The notes under the pieces are model-generated. The model saw only the letters and a program-made list of their open reading frames with translations, searched no databases and was not told the DNA's origin. Positions 10,215 to 18,149 of a stretch of DNA of 64,000 nucleotides are shown one piece after another. The DNA comes from Betaproteobacteria bacterium (lineage in GTDB: Bacteria > Pseudomonadota > Gammaproteobacteria > Burkholderiales > Burkholderiaceae_C). The first letter of the stretch is position 1. Every line of letters starts with the position of its first letter. Location: assembly GCA_016716535.1 (NCBI GenBank), contig JADJWD010000004.1:496001-560000 (forward strand). The letters run 5' to 3'. Made by a program: the position numbers and the translations under genes.

Positions 10215-11246
10215 CTACAGCCGGCGCATCCAACCGAGCAGGTCCTTGCCGTCGAGCATCAGGCGCCCGCCGCGAGGAGGCGCGAGCGCATCGGGGAATA
10301 CCTGCGCGAGCGCTTGACGTTTGAGGTCGATGTCGGCCCGGGCATATCGCATCGTCGTGTTCAGCGTGGCGTGGCCCAGCCACTGACTGATCGTGGCGAA
10401 GTCGACACCCGCCTTCAGCAGGGCGATCGCGGTGCTGTGACGCAAGGAGTGCGGGTGGATGCGCTTGTCTTGCAGGGTTGGCGTCCCCACTGCCGCTGCT
10501 GCCACGTACCGTCGCAGCAGGTAGCGAACGCCAAAGCGCGTCAACGGCCGCCCTCGCGCATTGGTGAACAGCAGCGCGTCGGCGGGATCGGTGCCGGGTG
10601 ACGGTGACTCATCCATGAGATCACGCAGCAGTTGGGCCGTCGCCGGCCAGATGGGACACTGCCGCACCCTGTTGCCCTTGCCGGTCAGCCGAACCTGGCT
10701 TGGCGCCTCCAGGCGCACGTCCCGGCGGCGCAGATTCAAGGCCTCCTGCACCCGGGCGCCCGTGTTGAACATCAACGCGAACAGCGCGTAGTCACGCCGG
10801 CCGAGAACGCTGCTGCGGTCGACGCTGTTTAGGAGTGCCTCGATCTCGCCCCGCTCAAGGTATTCGACCGGCAGCTCCTGCGCGCCACGCTTGAACGGCA
10901 GGCCAATCACGCGCTGCAGCGAGCCGAGTTGCTCGGGCCGGTGCGCGGCGAGGAAGCGCGCGAACACGTGAATCGCACCCAGCCGGGCATTGCGCGTGGC
11001 GACCCCGTTCTGGCGCACCTCCTCGAGAAACTTGAGGAACTTGACGATCCGCTCGGCGCTGAGATCGGCGACCTGGAGCCGATCGACCGACCGCTTCGCC
11101 TCGTCGGCGGCGAACTGCAGTAGCAGCACAAGCGTATCGCGGTAGCTGCGCACCGTGTTCGGGCTCAGCCCGCGCTGCGCCGGCAGGAAGTCCTCGAAGA
11201 ACCGCACGAGGTCGCGTCCGAGATCGGTGGGGGTTGTCGGCCTCAT
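10215..11246 (-). CDS. RIT tyrosine recombinase, third gene (RitC-type)
   Basis: A 343-residue tyrosine recombinase. The N-terminal SAM-like core-binding domain covers about residues 8-105 (GLSPNTVRSYRDTLVLLLQF). The catalytic domain shows GARVQEALNLRRRDV (first Arg), LTGKGNRVRQCP (Lys beta-hairpin), HPHSLRHSTAIALLKAG (HxxR) and LGHATLNTTMRYARAD (His and nucleophile Tyr). All catalytic residues are present. Its ATG overlaps the ritB stop in ATGA, so the three genes are translationally coupled. It would act with the other two recombinases to move the element; the division of labour in RIT trios is not known to me. Confidence 0.9.
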   Translation of the reverse strand: MRPTTPTDLGRDLVRFFEDFLPAQRGLSPNTVRSYRDTLVLLLQFAADEAKRSVDRLQVADLSAERIVKFLKFLEEVRQNGVATRNARLGAIHVFARFLAAHRPEQLGSLQRVIGLPFKRGAQELPVEYLERGEIEALLNSVDRSSVLGRRDYALFALMFNTGARVQEALNLRRRDVRLEAPSQVRLTGKGNRVRQCPIWPATAQLLRDLMDESPSPGTDPADALLFTNARGRPLTRFGVRYLLRRYVAAAAVGTPTLQDKRIHPHSLRHSTAIALLKAGVDFATISQWLGHATLNTTMRYARADIDLKRQALAQVFPDALAPPRGGRLMLDGKDLLGWMRRL

Positions 11247-12213
11247 GATGCCGCCCCTTGCAGGACGCCCGCGCACGCGCGACCGAACCGCTCCGAGGCC
11301 TTGGCCACGACGTCCGGCATCCAGCGCAGGTAGTACGCGGTCGAGACGATCGACACGTGCCCCATGTAGAGCGACAGCTTCGGCAGGTTGGCCTGAACCT
11401 CGGTGTCGGCCTCGTACCATCGCAAGAGCGCGGCGACGGCGAAGCTGTGCCGGAAGTCCTGCAGCCGAGGGCAGCGGCCATTGCTGCCACGGATGCCGGC
11501 ACCGTTCATCGCACGCTTGAGTGCGTTGAGCAGGCCGTTCCCGCAGTAGCCACGCGAGCCCACCGTGCACAGCAGCGGCGCACCAGGCCCATCGTCGAAT
11601 CCCGCGCGTCGGCGCACGGCAAGGAAGTCCTGAACCTCGGCACCGGCGCTGGGCGACAGTGGAACCCAGCGGGACTTGTGGAACTTCGACTCCGGATCCG
11701 CAGCAAGCCGGCCTGCGCATCGACATCGCCAAGGGTCAAGCGCACCACCTCCCCTCGACGCAGGCCCGCCGTGTACAGCAGCACGACCGCCAGGCGCAGT
11801 GCCTGTGCTCGCAGCGGCGAGCGCGTTCCGGGAGACAGGCCCGAGACATGATCGAGCAATCGCACAACCTGCTCGGGATCGATGATCGTCGGCAGCGGAT
11901 AGGGCTTCTGCCGCGCGAGAGACATCGCATCCGGGACGAAGCAGCCGGGATGGGTACGACGCCGATAGCGACAGAAGTTGTAGACCGTTCGCTCGTACAT
12001 AGACCGAGCGCTCGAGCCAAGCCGGTAGAACTGCGCCCGCCACCGCTCGAACAGCGCCTCATCCAATTCCGTCGCGCCGGCCTGCACGAGGAAGCGACGT
12101 AAACGAGTGAAGACCCATTCTTCGTGCAGGTATGCCCGGCCGAGTGCGTGGCGGCTGCTCAGGTAGGCAGCGATGGTGGTGTCCCAGTCGCTCAAGGATT
12201 GCGCTTTACGCAT
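11243..12213 (-). CDS. RIT tyrosine recombinase, second gene (RitB-type), one apparent frameshift
   Basis: A recombinase of about 323 residues once a one-base deletion at 11692-11693 is repaired. The N-terminal part runs MRKAQSLSDWDTTIAAYL to GLRRGEVVRLTLGDVDAQAGLLRIR. The frame then shifts so that ESKFHKSRWVPLSP (Lys hairpin), RLQDFRHSFAVAALLRW (HxxR region, with Asp-Phe-Arg-His) and YMGHVSIVSTAYYLRW (GH...Y) follow. The missing base would turn CCGGAG into CCGGGAG (minus strand). The ATG at 12213 overlaps the end of ritA by 8 bp. Whether the indel is real is uncertain, because similar one-base indels occur in essential genes nearby. Confidence 0.85.
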
Positions 12214-13444
12214 GATGGCCTCCCTGGTTGCTCCGGGACGGCACCTCGAGCGCGACACCGCGCAGCATCTCGAGATCAAGCCGAAGGTAGGCGCAAGTAC
12301 TGTCCAGACTGCGGTGGCCCAGTAGATCCCCGATAGCCTTCAAACCGACACCGCGCGTGAGCAGTCGCATCGCGAAGGTATGCCGCAATCGGTAGACGTG
12401 CTGACCTTCGAGCCCCAGGCCGGCTTCGCTGGCGCGCTTGCCGAAGATGTCGCCGATGGCCGTGCGTAGCAGGGGTCCGCTCGGACAGCGCACCCGCAGG
12501 AACAGTTCCGCATGAGTCTCGCCCTGCCGATTGCGGTCGTGATCAAGGTAGACGCGCAGGACTTGCAACGTCGGTGCTGCGAGGGGCAGGAGCAGGTCGG
12601 AGCGGGTCTTTTGCTGCGTGACATGCAGCGTGGCCGCCTTCCAGTCGATCGAATCCAGGCGCAGCGACACAACCTCGGACGGCCGCAGCCCATAGTGCGC
12701 CATCAGATGCAGGATGCAGTGGTCGCGCCAGCCGGCCTTGCTGCGAAGGTCAACCGACTCGATCAAGGCCTGGACGGTCTGCCACGGCAGCGCCTGCGGC
12801 GGCAGCTCGTCCCGATAAGTCCGCGGCGTCTCGATCGAATCGAGTGCGATGCTGATGTCGCCGCGGTCACGGCAGTACCGGAAGAACGACCGCAGATGCG
12901 CGACAACATGCTGCATCGAATGCCGAGAAACCTCCGAACTTCGCAGGGCGATGAAGCGCTCGACGTCGGCAGGCGTGGCCGAACTCAGGCGCCGGCGAGG
13001 GCCGAGGCCTCGGGCCAGAAAGTCCGCGATCGTGAGCGCGTGGTGGTACCGCGCTGACAACGACAGCCCTCGCAGCTCCAGCAACTGGCGATCGTAGTCA
13101 TCGCGCAGCGCAACGAACCGATCGCCAGCATCCTCGCGCAACAGCTGACCCCGGGTCCGCAGATACCTCGAATAGGCGCGCTGCGTCGAATGAAAGTCCT
13201 TGAGGCGCGACGGTGGTGCCTGGCCGATGTCGAACGCCTTGCGCAGATCGCCCACGCGGCGCGCTGTGCCCGCCCTCAGGCGCCGAAGGCGTGGCAGGAC
13301 ATGATCAAGCCGTCGAAGATGACCGTGGGCGATCACCGGGCTGTAGTGCTCGGCCTGGAGCCAGACCGAGAACTCGGTCAGGTTCTGCCTGAACGCCGAC
13401 CGTTCAAGCAGTTCCTGGGTCTTGGGGAAAGTACTTGCATTCAT
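12206..13444 (-). CDS. RIT tyrosine recombinase, first gene (RitA-type)
   Basis: A 412-residue recombinase starting at ATG 13444 (MNASTFPKTQELL). It is longer than the other two, with an extended N-terminal half and a SAM-like domain around residues 135-240 (SLSARYHHALTIADFLARG, HSMQHVVAHLRSFFRY). Catalytic region: YGLRPSEVVSL (first Arg), THVTQQKTRSD-like hairpin, VYRLRHTFAMRLL and LLGHRSLDSTCAYLRLD (GH and Tyr). The usual HxLRH box reads Y-R-L-R-H, so the first catalytic-box His is replaced by Tyr. The promoter for the trio should lie between 13444 and the right terminal repeat. Confidence 0.88.
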   Translation of the reverse strand: MNASTFPKTQELLERSAFRQNLTEFSVWLQAEHYSPVIAHGHLRRLDHVLPRLRRLRAGTARRVGDLRKAFDIGQAPPSRLKDFHSTQRAYSRYLRTRGQLLREDAGDRFVALRDDYDRQLLELRGLSLSARYHHALTIADFLARGLGPRRRLSSATPADVERFIALRSSEVSRHSMQHVVAHLRSFFRYCRDRGDISIALDSIETPRTYRDELPPQALPWQTVQALIESVDLRSKAGWRDHCILHLMAHYGLRPSEVVSLRLDSIDWKAATLHVTQQKTRSDLLLPLAAPTLQVLRVYLDHDRNRQGETHAELFLRVRCPSGPLLRTAIGDIFGKRASEAGLGLEGQHVYRLRHTFAMRLLTRGVGLKAIGDLLGHRSLDSTCAYLRLDLEMLRGVALEVPSRSNQGGHHA

Positions 13445-13498
13445 GACGCTCTCCAGGGAGTGAATGGAGAGCGCCACGCTACGCGCGGGCTTGTTCGT

Positions 13499-13508
13499 TA
13501 TGTGGAGT
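13499..13508 (+). repeat. Right subterminal inverted copy of the TIR inner motif
   Basis: TATGTGGAGT at 13499-13508 is the inverse of ACTCCACATA at 13552-13561, the inner part of the right terminal repeat. It mirrors the left end, where ATATGTGAAG and CTTCACATAT are paired. Confidence 0.7.
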
Positions 13509-13551
13509 TCAACGGCGCCGTTGCCGCTATCCTGGCCGGGTGAGCCCCGGC

Positions 13552-13585
13552 ACTCCACATATCAAAGTAGTCCACGTTCCGCAAA
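13552..13585 (-). repeat. Right terminal inverted repeat of the RIT element
   Basis: Read on the minus strand it starts TTTGCGGAACGTGGACTACT and ends ATATGTGGAGT. It differs from the left repeat at three positions only. On the minus strand it also encodes F-A-E-R-G-L-L-stop (TTT GCG GAA CGT GGA CTA CTT TGA), so this end too can supply a RadC C-terminus. Confidence 0.92.
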
Positions 13586-13602
13586 AAATGTGGTGCTCAA
13601 CG

Positions 13603-13629
13603 TTTTTCGCCGAGCGGGGGCTCTTGTGA
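13603..13629 (+). pseudogene. Displaced native 3' end of radC
   Basis: TTT TTC GCC GAG CGG GGG CTC TTG TGA encodes F-F-A-E-R-G-L-L-stop. It gives the same seven C-terminal residues as present-day radC but with the GC-rich codons normal for this genome. It is no longer joined to radC. Its TGA overlaps the GTG start of the Smr-domain gene (GTGA), showing the pre-insertion arrangement radC-smr with a 4-base overlap. Confidence 0.85.
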
Positions 13630-14298
13630 GTTCCGACAGCCGCGGCCGCGGTTCGCCGGGCAGCGACGGCTGGGCCGCGCTCGGCGCCATCGGCGAAGCA
13701 CTGCGCACGCAGCTGCAGCACGAGGCGGCCGCGCGCGAGCGCGAAGCGGCGCGCCGCCACGCCGAAGAGCGTGAGCGGCGTCTGTTCGTCGACGCCGTCG
13801 GCCCGGTGACGCCGCTGGCGCCGCACCGCCGGCGGCCGCACGATGCGCCGCGCGCGAAGCCGCACCCGCGCCAGCGTGAACTCGACGAGCAGGCGGCGCT
13901 GCGCGAGGCGTGGTCGGACGCGGTGGATGTCGAGTCGCTGTTGCTCACCGACGACGGCCTGGGCTTCCGTCGCGAGGGCGTGCCGGCCGACGTGCTGGCG
14001 CGGCTGAGGCGTGGCCAATGGGCGATCCAGGGCCAGCTCGACCTGCATGGGCTGCGCCGCGACGAGGGCGCGCGACGCGCTCGCGGGCTTCCTCGCCGGC
14101 GCCGAGCGCCAGGGCTGGCGCTGCCTGCGCGTCGTGCACGGCAAGGGCCTCGGCTCGCCGGGCCGCGCACCGGTGCTGAAGGCGAAGGTGCAGCGTTGGC
14201 TCGCGCAAAGCGCCGCCGTGATCGCCTTCGCGCAGGCCAGCGGCCCGCAAGGCGGCGCCGGGGCGTTGATCGTGTTGTTGCGGGGGTCTGGGCGCTGA
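13626..14298 (+). CDS. Smr-domain protein, one apparent frameshift
   Basis: A protein of about 223 residues of the small MutS-related family, putative nucleases that act on DNA or RNA. The N-terminal part is charged and helical (HEAAAREREAARRHAEERERR). The Smr core begins at GQLDLHGLRRDE, then continues in another frame with ARDALAGFLAGAERQGWRCLRVVHGKGLGSPG (HGKG motif) and APVLKAKVQRWLAQSAAVIAFAQA to the end. One extra G in the GGG at 14066-14068 explains the shift. The GTG start at 13626 overlaps the displaced radC stop, so coupling to radC has been lost through the RIT insertion. Confidence 0.85.
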
Positions 14299-14303
14299 GG
14301 CAA

Positions 14304-14714
14304 TCAGGCCGGCGCCGACGCCGGTGACGCCGGCCCGGCAGGGCTCACCGGCCCCGTCCTTCGCCCGCGGCAATTGGCCTCGTGCTCGAGCCAGTAGACG
14401 ACGTTGCCGACGACGGCAAGGCTGCCGCTGACGACCAGCGTCGCGGCGCTGACGACGCCCAGCGTCACGAGGAGCGCCGAGCACTCGCGGCCCGAACAGC
14501 CGTGGAACTGCGCCACCGTCGTCGTCTCCAGCGTCACCTCGCGGCGCATCAGCCGGCAGTCCGGGTCGTAGACATCGCGCGTTGCCGGCACGACGACGCA
14601 GCCGGCGAGCGCGAGCCCGCCGGCCATCGCCGCGATTGCAGCCCTCGCTGCCCTCGCAGCCCTCGCAGCCCTCGCAGCCCTTCGCGCCCTGCCCGATAAA
14701 CCGCCTTCGCTCAC
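14304..14714 (-). CDS. Small lipoprotein of unknown function
   Basis: A 136-residue protein with an N-terminal Arg/Ala-rich region, a hydrophobic stretch and a lipobox (ALAGC|VVV) about 38 residues in. The mature part has three further cysteines (DPDCRLM, FHGCSGRECSAL) and one hydrophobic segment (LLVTLGVVSAATLVVSGSLAVVG), so it may be membrane-associated. The family is not recognised. The true start may be the internal Met near residue 30 (MAGGLALAGC), which gives a more normal signal. The stop of this gene lies just past the Smr gene, convergent. Confidence 0.55.
   Translation of the reverse strand: MSEGGLSGRARRAARAARAARAARAAIAAMAGGLALAGCVVVPATRDVYDPDCRLMRREVTLETTTVAQFHGCSGRECSALLVTLGVVSAATLVVSGSLAVVGNVVYWLEHEANCRGRRTGPVSPAGPASPASAPA
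14637..14690. repeat. 9-bp tandem repeat in the lipoprotein leader
   Basis: About five copies of GCCCTCGCA (GCAGCCCTCGC) in a row encode a run of Ala-Arg-Ala units near the protein N-terminus. Copy-number change would alter the leader in steps of three codons without breaking the frame. Confidence 0.7.
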
Positions 14715-15544
14715 GCCGACATTCTGGCCGCGGCGTGCACGAGAGCGATCGCCGCGGCGGTGCCGGGCATCGTCTCCATCAACAGCTGGCGGCGCAGCAC
14801 GGCCTCGCGCACGGCGGGGTCGACCGGCACTTCACCCAACAGATCCAGCCGCACCGCACTGCCCGGCTCGAGCGCCGGGTTGACGTAGCGGTCGACGACC
14901 TGCTGCAGCTGCGCGCGCACGGCCCGGCCTTCGCCCGGCCGGCGCGCCTGGTTGACGAGCAGTTGCACGCGGCGGCGCCCTTGCGTCGTCGCGAGCACCT
15001 TGATCGTCGCGTAGGCGTCGGTCAGCGAGGTCGGCTCGGGCGTCACCACCACCAGCACCTCGGCGGCGAGCGACACGGTGTACAGCACGACGTCGGAGAT
15101 GCCGGCGCCCGTGTCGAGCAGCACGTGGTCGAACTTCGGCGCCACCTCGGCGACGAGCTTTTGCAGTTGCTCGCGCACCTCGGCCGTCATGCGCGAGTAC
15201 TCGACCATGCCCGAGCCCGCGAGCAGCACCGAGAAGTTGCCCGGCGCCGGCAGGATGGCTTCTTCGAGCGTGTGCTTGCCGGTGAACACGTCGTGCAGCG
15301 TGATCTTCGGGAACAGGTTCAGCACGACATCGAGGTTCGCCAGGCCCAGGTCGGCGTCGAGCACGAGCACCCGCCGCCCGCCACGCGCCAGCGCCGCGGC
15401 AAGGTTGGCCGAGACGAACGTCTTGCCGACGCCGCCCTTGCCGCTGGTGACGGCGATGATGTGCGGCATCGGTACGCCGGCAGATGCCGGACCGGCCTGC
15501 GAGGCCGGCGCGGCGGGCGAATCGGCGCTCGGGGCGAAGCTCAT
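14711..15544 (-). CDS. MinD/ParA-family ATPase, FlhG-like
   Basis: A 277-residue P-loop ATPase with a deviant Walker A (SGKGGVGKTFVSANLA), LVLDADLGLANLDVVL (Walker A' region) and FDHVLLDTGAGISD (Walker B). The sequence fits the FlhG/FleN branch that controls flagellar number and placement. The location next to cheRDB supports a flagellar role, but other MinD-like functions cannot be excluded. The start at 15544 overlaps the stop of the GGDEF gene (ATGA). The frame remains open upstream but codes for low-quality sequence. Confidence 0.82.
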   Translation of the reverse strand: MSFAPSADSPAAPASQAGPASAGVPMPHIIAVTSGKGGVGKTFVSANLAAALARGGRRVLVLDADLGLANLDVVLNLFPKITLHDVFTGKHTLEEAILPAPGNFSVLLAGSGMVEYSRMTAEVREQLQKLVAEVAPKFDHVLLDTGAGISDVVLYTVSLAAEVLVVVTPEPTSLTDAYATIKVLATTQGRRRVQLLVNQARRPGEGRAVRAQLQQVVDRYVNPALEPGSAVRLDLLGEVPVDPAVREAVLRRQLLMETMPGTAAAIALVHAAARMSA

Positions 15545-16298
15545 TCGTGGTCCGTCATCGGGAAGGTGTCGAACAGCAGGCGCTTTTCTTCGTTGCTGAC
15601 GACCGAGATCGCCGCCGGCTCGAGCTGCACGAGGTTGCGGCCCTGCGCCTTGGCGCGATAAAGCTGCTGGTCGGCGCGCTCGAGCCACAGGCCCGGCGTG
15701 CAGCGCACCCACTGCGGCGCGAAGGCGCCGCCGACGCTGGCCGTGACCGGAATCTGCAGCATCGGCGACACCTGCACCGGCGTCGACTCGATGCGCCGGC
15801 GCACGCGCTCGGCCACCGTCTGCCCGAAGGCGCTGCCGCAGTTGGGCAGGATGATCGCGAACTCCTCGCCGCCGATGCGCGCCACCAGGTCCATCGGGCG
15901 CACGCTGTCGATGAGCGCCAGCGCGACGGCGCGGATCACCTCATCGCCGGCGGCGTGGCCGTGCGTGTCGTTGACGCGCTGAAGTGGTCGATGTCCAGCA
16001 CCAGCAGCAGCGCGGGCTCGCCGCTGCGCGCCACGCGGTCGGCCTCGCGCGCCAGCGCCAGCTCGAAGGCGCGGCGGTTGGCCAGGCCAGTCAGCGCGTC
16101 GCGGCTCGAAAGCTCGACGAGCGCATCGATCAGCCCCTGCACCCACGGCGCGCTGCCAGGGGCGCCCGCCGGCGGCTCGCGGCCGGACTGGGCGAGCAGT
16201 TGCAGGGCCTGCTCGAGCTGGAGCGGGCCGGGCGGCGGCGGTGAGGATGGGCTCTTCAAGAGCAAGACGATGGTCGAGTCGGTTGACGCTGGGGCCAT
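15541..16298 (-). CDS. Diguanylate cyclase (GGDEF domain), one apparent frameshift
   Basis: A product of about 252 residues that would make cyclic di-GMP. The first part (MAPASTDSTIVLLL to LLLVLDIDHF) carries LSSRDALTGLANRRAFE and the start of the DIDHFK metal/substrate motif. The rest (RVNDTHGHAAGDEVIRAV, VARIGGEEFAIILP) is in another frame. A single missing T at 15980/15981 (CTGAAG for CTTGAAG on the plus strand) restores DIDHFKRVNDTHGH. The active site is GGEEF, a functional variant. No sensor or membrane domain precedes it. It is coupled by ATGA overlap to the FlhG-like ATPase gene, consistent with motility control. Confidence 0.87.
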
Positions 16299-16475
16299 AC
16301 GCTGGGATCAGCGCACCGTCGAGAAACCGACTCTAGCAGCGGCATTAGGCGCGCCCGGCGCGGAACTGCGCCCGAATGCAACCCCAGTTCGACCCTTGAA
16401 TCGCCGCCGATCCGGCCGAAAACAGCAGCGGGGCACGCAGGTGCGCTGCCGATCCGTCACGTCTCCAACGCCGCC

Positions 16476-17387
16476 ATGCCCGAACCCACCGCCCTCGCCC
16501 CATCGACCCTGGCCGGGCCTGTCGGCGCCGCTGCCCCGGGCGCGGCCGCAGGCGACAACGAGTTCGTGATGACGCGCGGCGACTTCGACCTCGTGCGCCG
16601 CCTCATCCACCGCCACGCCGGCATCCACCTCGCCGACGGCAAGGAAGCGATGGTCTACGGGCGCCTGGCGCGCCGGCTGCGCGAGACCGGCCAGGCGAGC
16701 TTCACGAACTATCTGCAGCAGTTCGAGCGCACGGTGGCCGCCGGCGGCCCGGCGGCCGAGGCCGAGGTGCAGCAGTTCATCAACTGCCTGACGACCAACC
16801 TCACGTCGTTCTTCCGCGAGGAGCACCACTTCCCGGCGCTCGCCGAGGACCTGCGCGCGCGCGCCGCCCTCGGCGCGCAGCCGCTGCGCGTGTGGTGCAG
16901 CGCTGCCAGCACCGGCGAGGAGCCGTACTCGATCGCGCTGACGGCGCTGGAAGCGCTGGGCGCCTCGGCGCGCGTGGAGATCCTCGCCACCGACATCGAC
17001 ACGCAGGTGCTCGCCACCGCCGAGCGCGGCGTCTACGCCGCCGACGCGCGTGGCCTCACCGAACAGCGCCTGCGCGCGGGCTTCCAGCGCGGCACGGGCC
17101 CCAACAGCGGGCGCATCCGCGTGCGGCCGGAACTCGCGCGGCTCGTGCGCTTTTCGGCCTTCAACCTCGTCACCGGCGACTGGTCGCGCCTGGGGCAGCC
17201 GTTCGACGTGATCTTCTGCCGCAACGTGATGATCTACTTCGACGCGCCGACGCAGCGCCGAGTGCTCAAGCACATGCACGGCGTGCTGAAGCCCGGTGGC
17301 CTCTTGTACGTGGGGCACTCCGAGAACTTCAGCGACGCGCGCGAGTTGTTCCGCTTGCGCGGCAAGACGGTCTACGAGCGCGCCTGA
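16476..17387 (+). CDS. cheR: Chemotaxis protein methyltransferase
   Basis: A 303-residue CheR that methylates glutamates of chemoreceptors with S-adenosylmethionine. N-terminal helical domain about residues 30-100 (MTRGDFDLVRRLIHRHAGI, YGRLARRLRETG), then the SAM-binding domain with WCSAASTGEEPYSIALT, EILATDIDTQVL, FCRNVMIYFD and KPGGLLYVGHSEN. First gene of a cheR-cheD-cheB set with spacings of about 30 and 36 bp, so probably one transcript. Confidence 0.96.
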   Translation: MPEPTALAPSTLAGPVGAAAPGAAAGDNEFVMTRGDFDLVRRLIHRHAGIHLADGKEAMVYGRLARRLRETGQASFTNYLQQFERTVAAGGPAAEAEVQQFINCLTTNLTSFFREEHHFPALAEDLRARAALGAQPLRVWCSAASTGEEPYSIALTALEALGASARVEILATDIDTQVLATAERGVYAADARGLTEQRLRAGFQRGTGPNSGRIRVRPELARLVRFSAFNLVTGDWSRLGQPFDVIFCRNVMIYFDAPTQRRVLKHMHGVLKPGGLLYVGHSENFSDARELFRLRGKTVYERA

Positions 17388-17417
17388 GGCCACGCTTCGA
17401 ACGCGCACGACATCCGC

Positions 17418-18113
17418 ATGGCCACCGCCCTCGCCTCCCCCGCCTCCGGCGCAACCACCGCGACACCGGCGGCACAGCAGCAAGCGCGCCTCGAGCGCCT
17501 GCGCTCGCGCACGCGCCGGCCCGGCGAGGCGTCGTTCTTCTACTGGGACGCGCACTTCGGCAAGGAAGCGGTGAAGGTGCTGCCGGGCGAGTTCTTCGTG
17601 CACGACGAAGACGTGCTCGTGATGACGACGCTCGGCTCGTGCATCGCCGCGTGTCTGTGGGACCGCGAGCGGCGCGTCGGCGGCATGAACCACTTCCTGC
17701 TGCCCGATGCCGGCGAAGGCGGCGTCGGCGACGCGAGCGGGCGCTATGGCTCGTTCGCGATGGACCAGTTGATCGGCGAGCTCGTCAAGCGCGGCGCCAA
17801 CCGCTCGACGATGGAGGCCAAGGTCTTCGGCGGCGGCGCCGTCATCAGCGGCATGACGAGCCTGAACGTCGGCGAGCGCAACACGAAGTTCGTGCTCGAG
17901 TACCTGCGCACCGAGCGCATCACCGTCGTCAGCAAGGACGTGCAGGACGTGTACCCGCGCAAGGTGTGTTACCTGCCGGCCAGCGGCAAGGCGATGGTCA
18001 AGCGCCTGGCCAGCGCCAACACCGACGCGCTGCTGGCGCAGGAACGCAGCGCCGCGCAGCGCCTGGGCGGCGGCAGCACGGCGGCGGCCGGCGGCACGAT
18101 CGACCTGTTCTGA
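17418..18113 (+). CDS. cheD: Chemoreceptor glutamine deamidase
   Basis: A 231-residue CheD that deamidates receptor glutamines. Family motifs: VMTTLGSCIAACLWD (catalytic Cys), GGMNHFLLPD (catalytic His), YGSFAMDQLI and KVFGGGAVISGM. The about 40-residue N-terminal extension is Ala/Thr-rich and variable in the family. It sits between cheR and cheB as in many betaproteobacteria. Confidence 0.95.
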   Translation: MATALASPASGATTATPAAQQQARLERLRSRTRRPGEASFFYWDAHFGKEAVKVLPGEFFVHDEDVLVMTTLGSCIAACLWDRERRVGGMNHFLLPDAGEGGVGDASGRYGSFAMDQLIGELVKRGANRSTMEAKVFGGGAVISGMTSLNVGERNTKFVLEYLRTERITVVSKDVQDVYPRKVCYLPASGKAMVKRLASANTDALLAQERSAAQRLGGGSTAAAGGTIDLF

Positions 18114-18149
18114 GCCTCAACAAGAAGAAACCGGACAACGAGAGCATCG

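Larger units (their letters stand above)
10119..13585 (-). mobile_element. RIT (recombinase-in-trio) element inserted at the radC 3' end
   Basis: Three consecutive, overlapping tyrosine recombinase genes in one orientation, bounded by 34-bp inverted repeats (31 of 34 positions identical), total 3467 bp. This is the architecture described as RIT elements. The left repeat forms the end of radC. The right end is followed after 17 bp by the native radC terminus and the smr start. No cargo genes are present. The right functional boundary could extend to about 13605, since the bases 13586-13602 belong neither to radC nor to the repeat. Confidence 0.88.

Noticed and set aside
10119..13585. Prophage or integrative conjugative element at radC
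   Set aside because: Only three recombinase genes lie between the repeats; no structural, replication or transfer genes exist. The RIT architecture explains everything.
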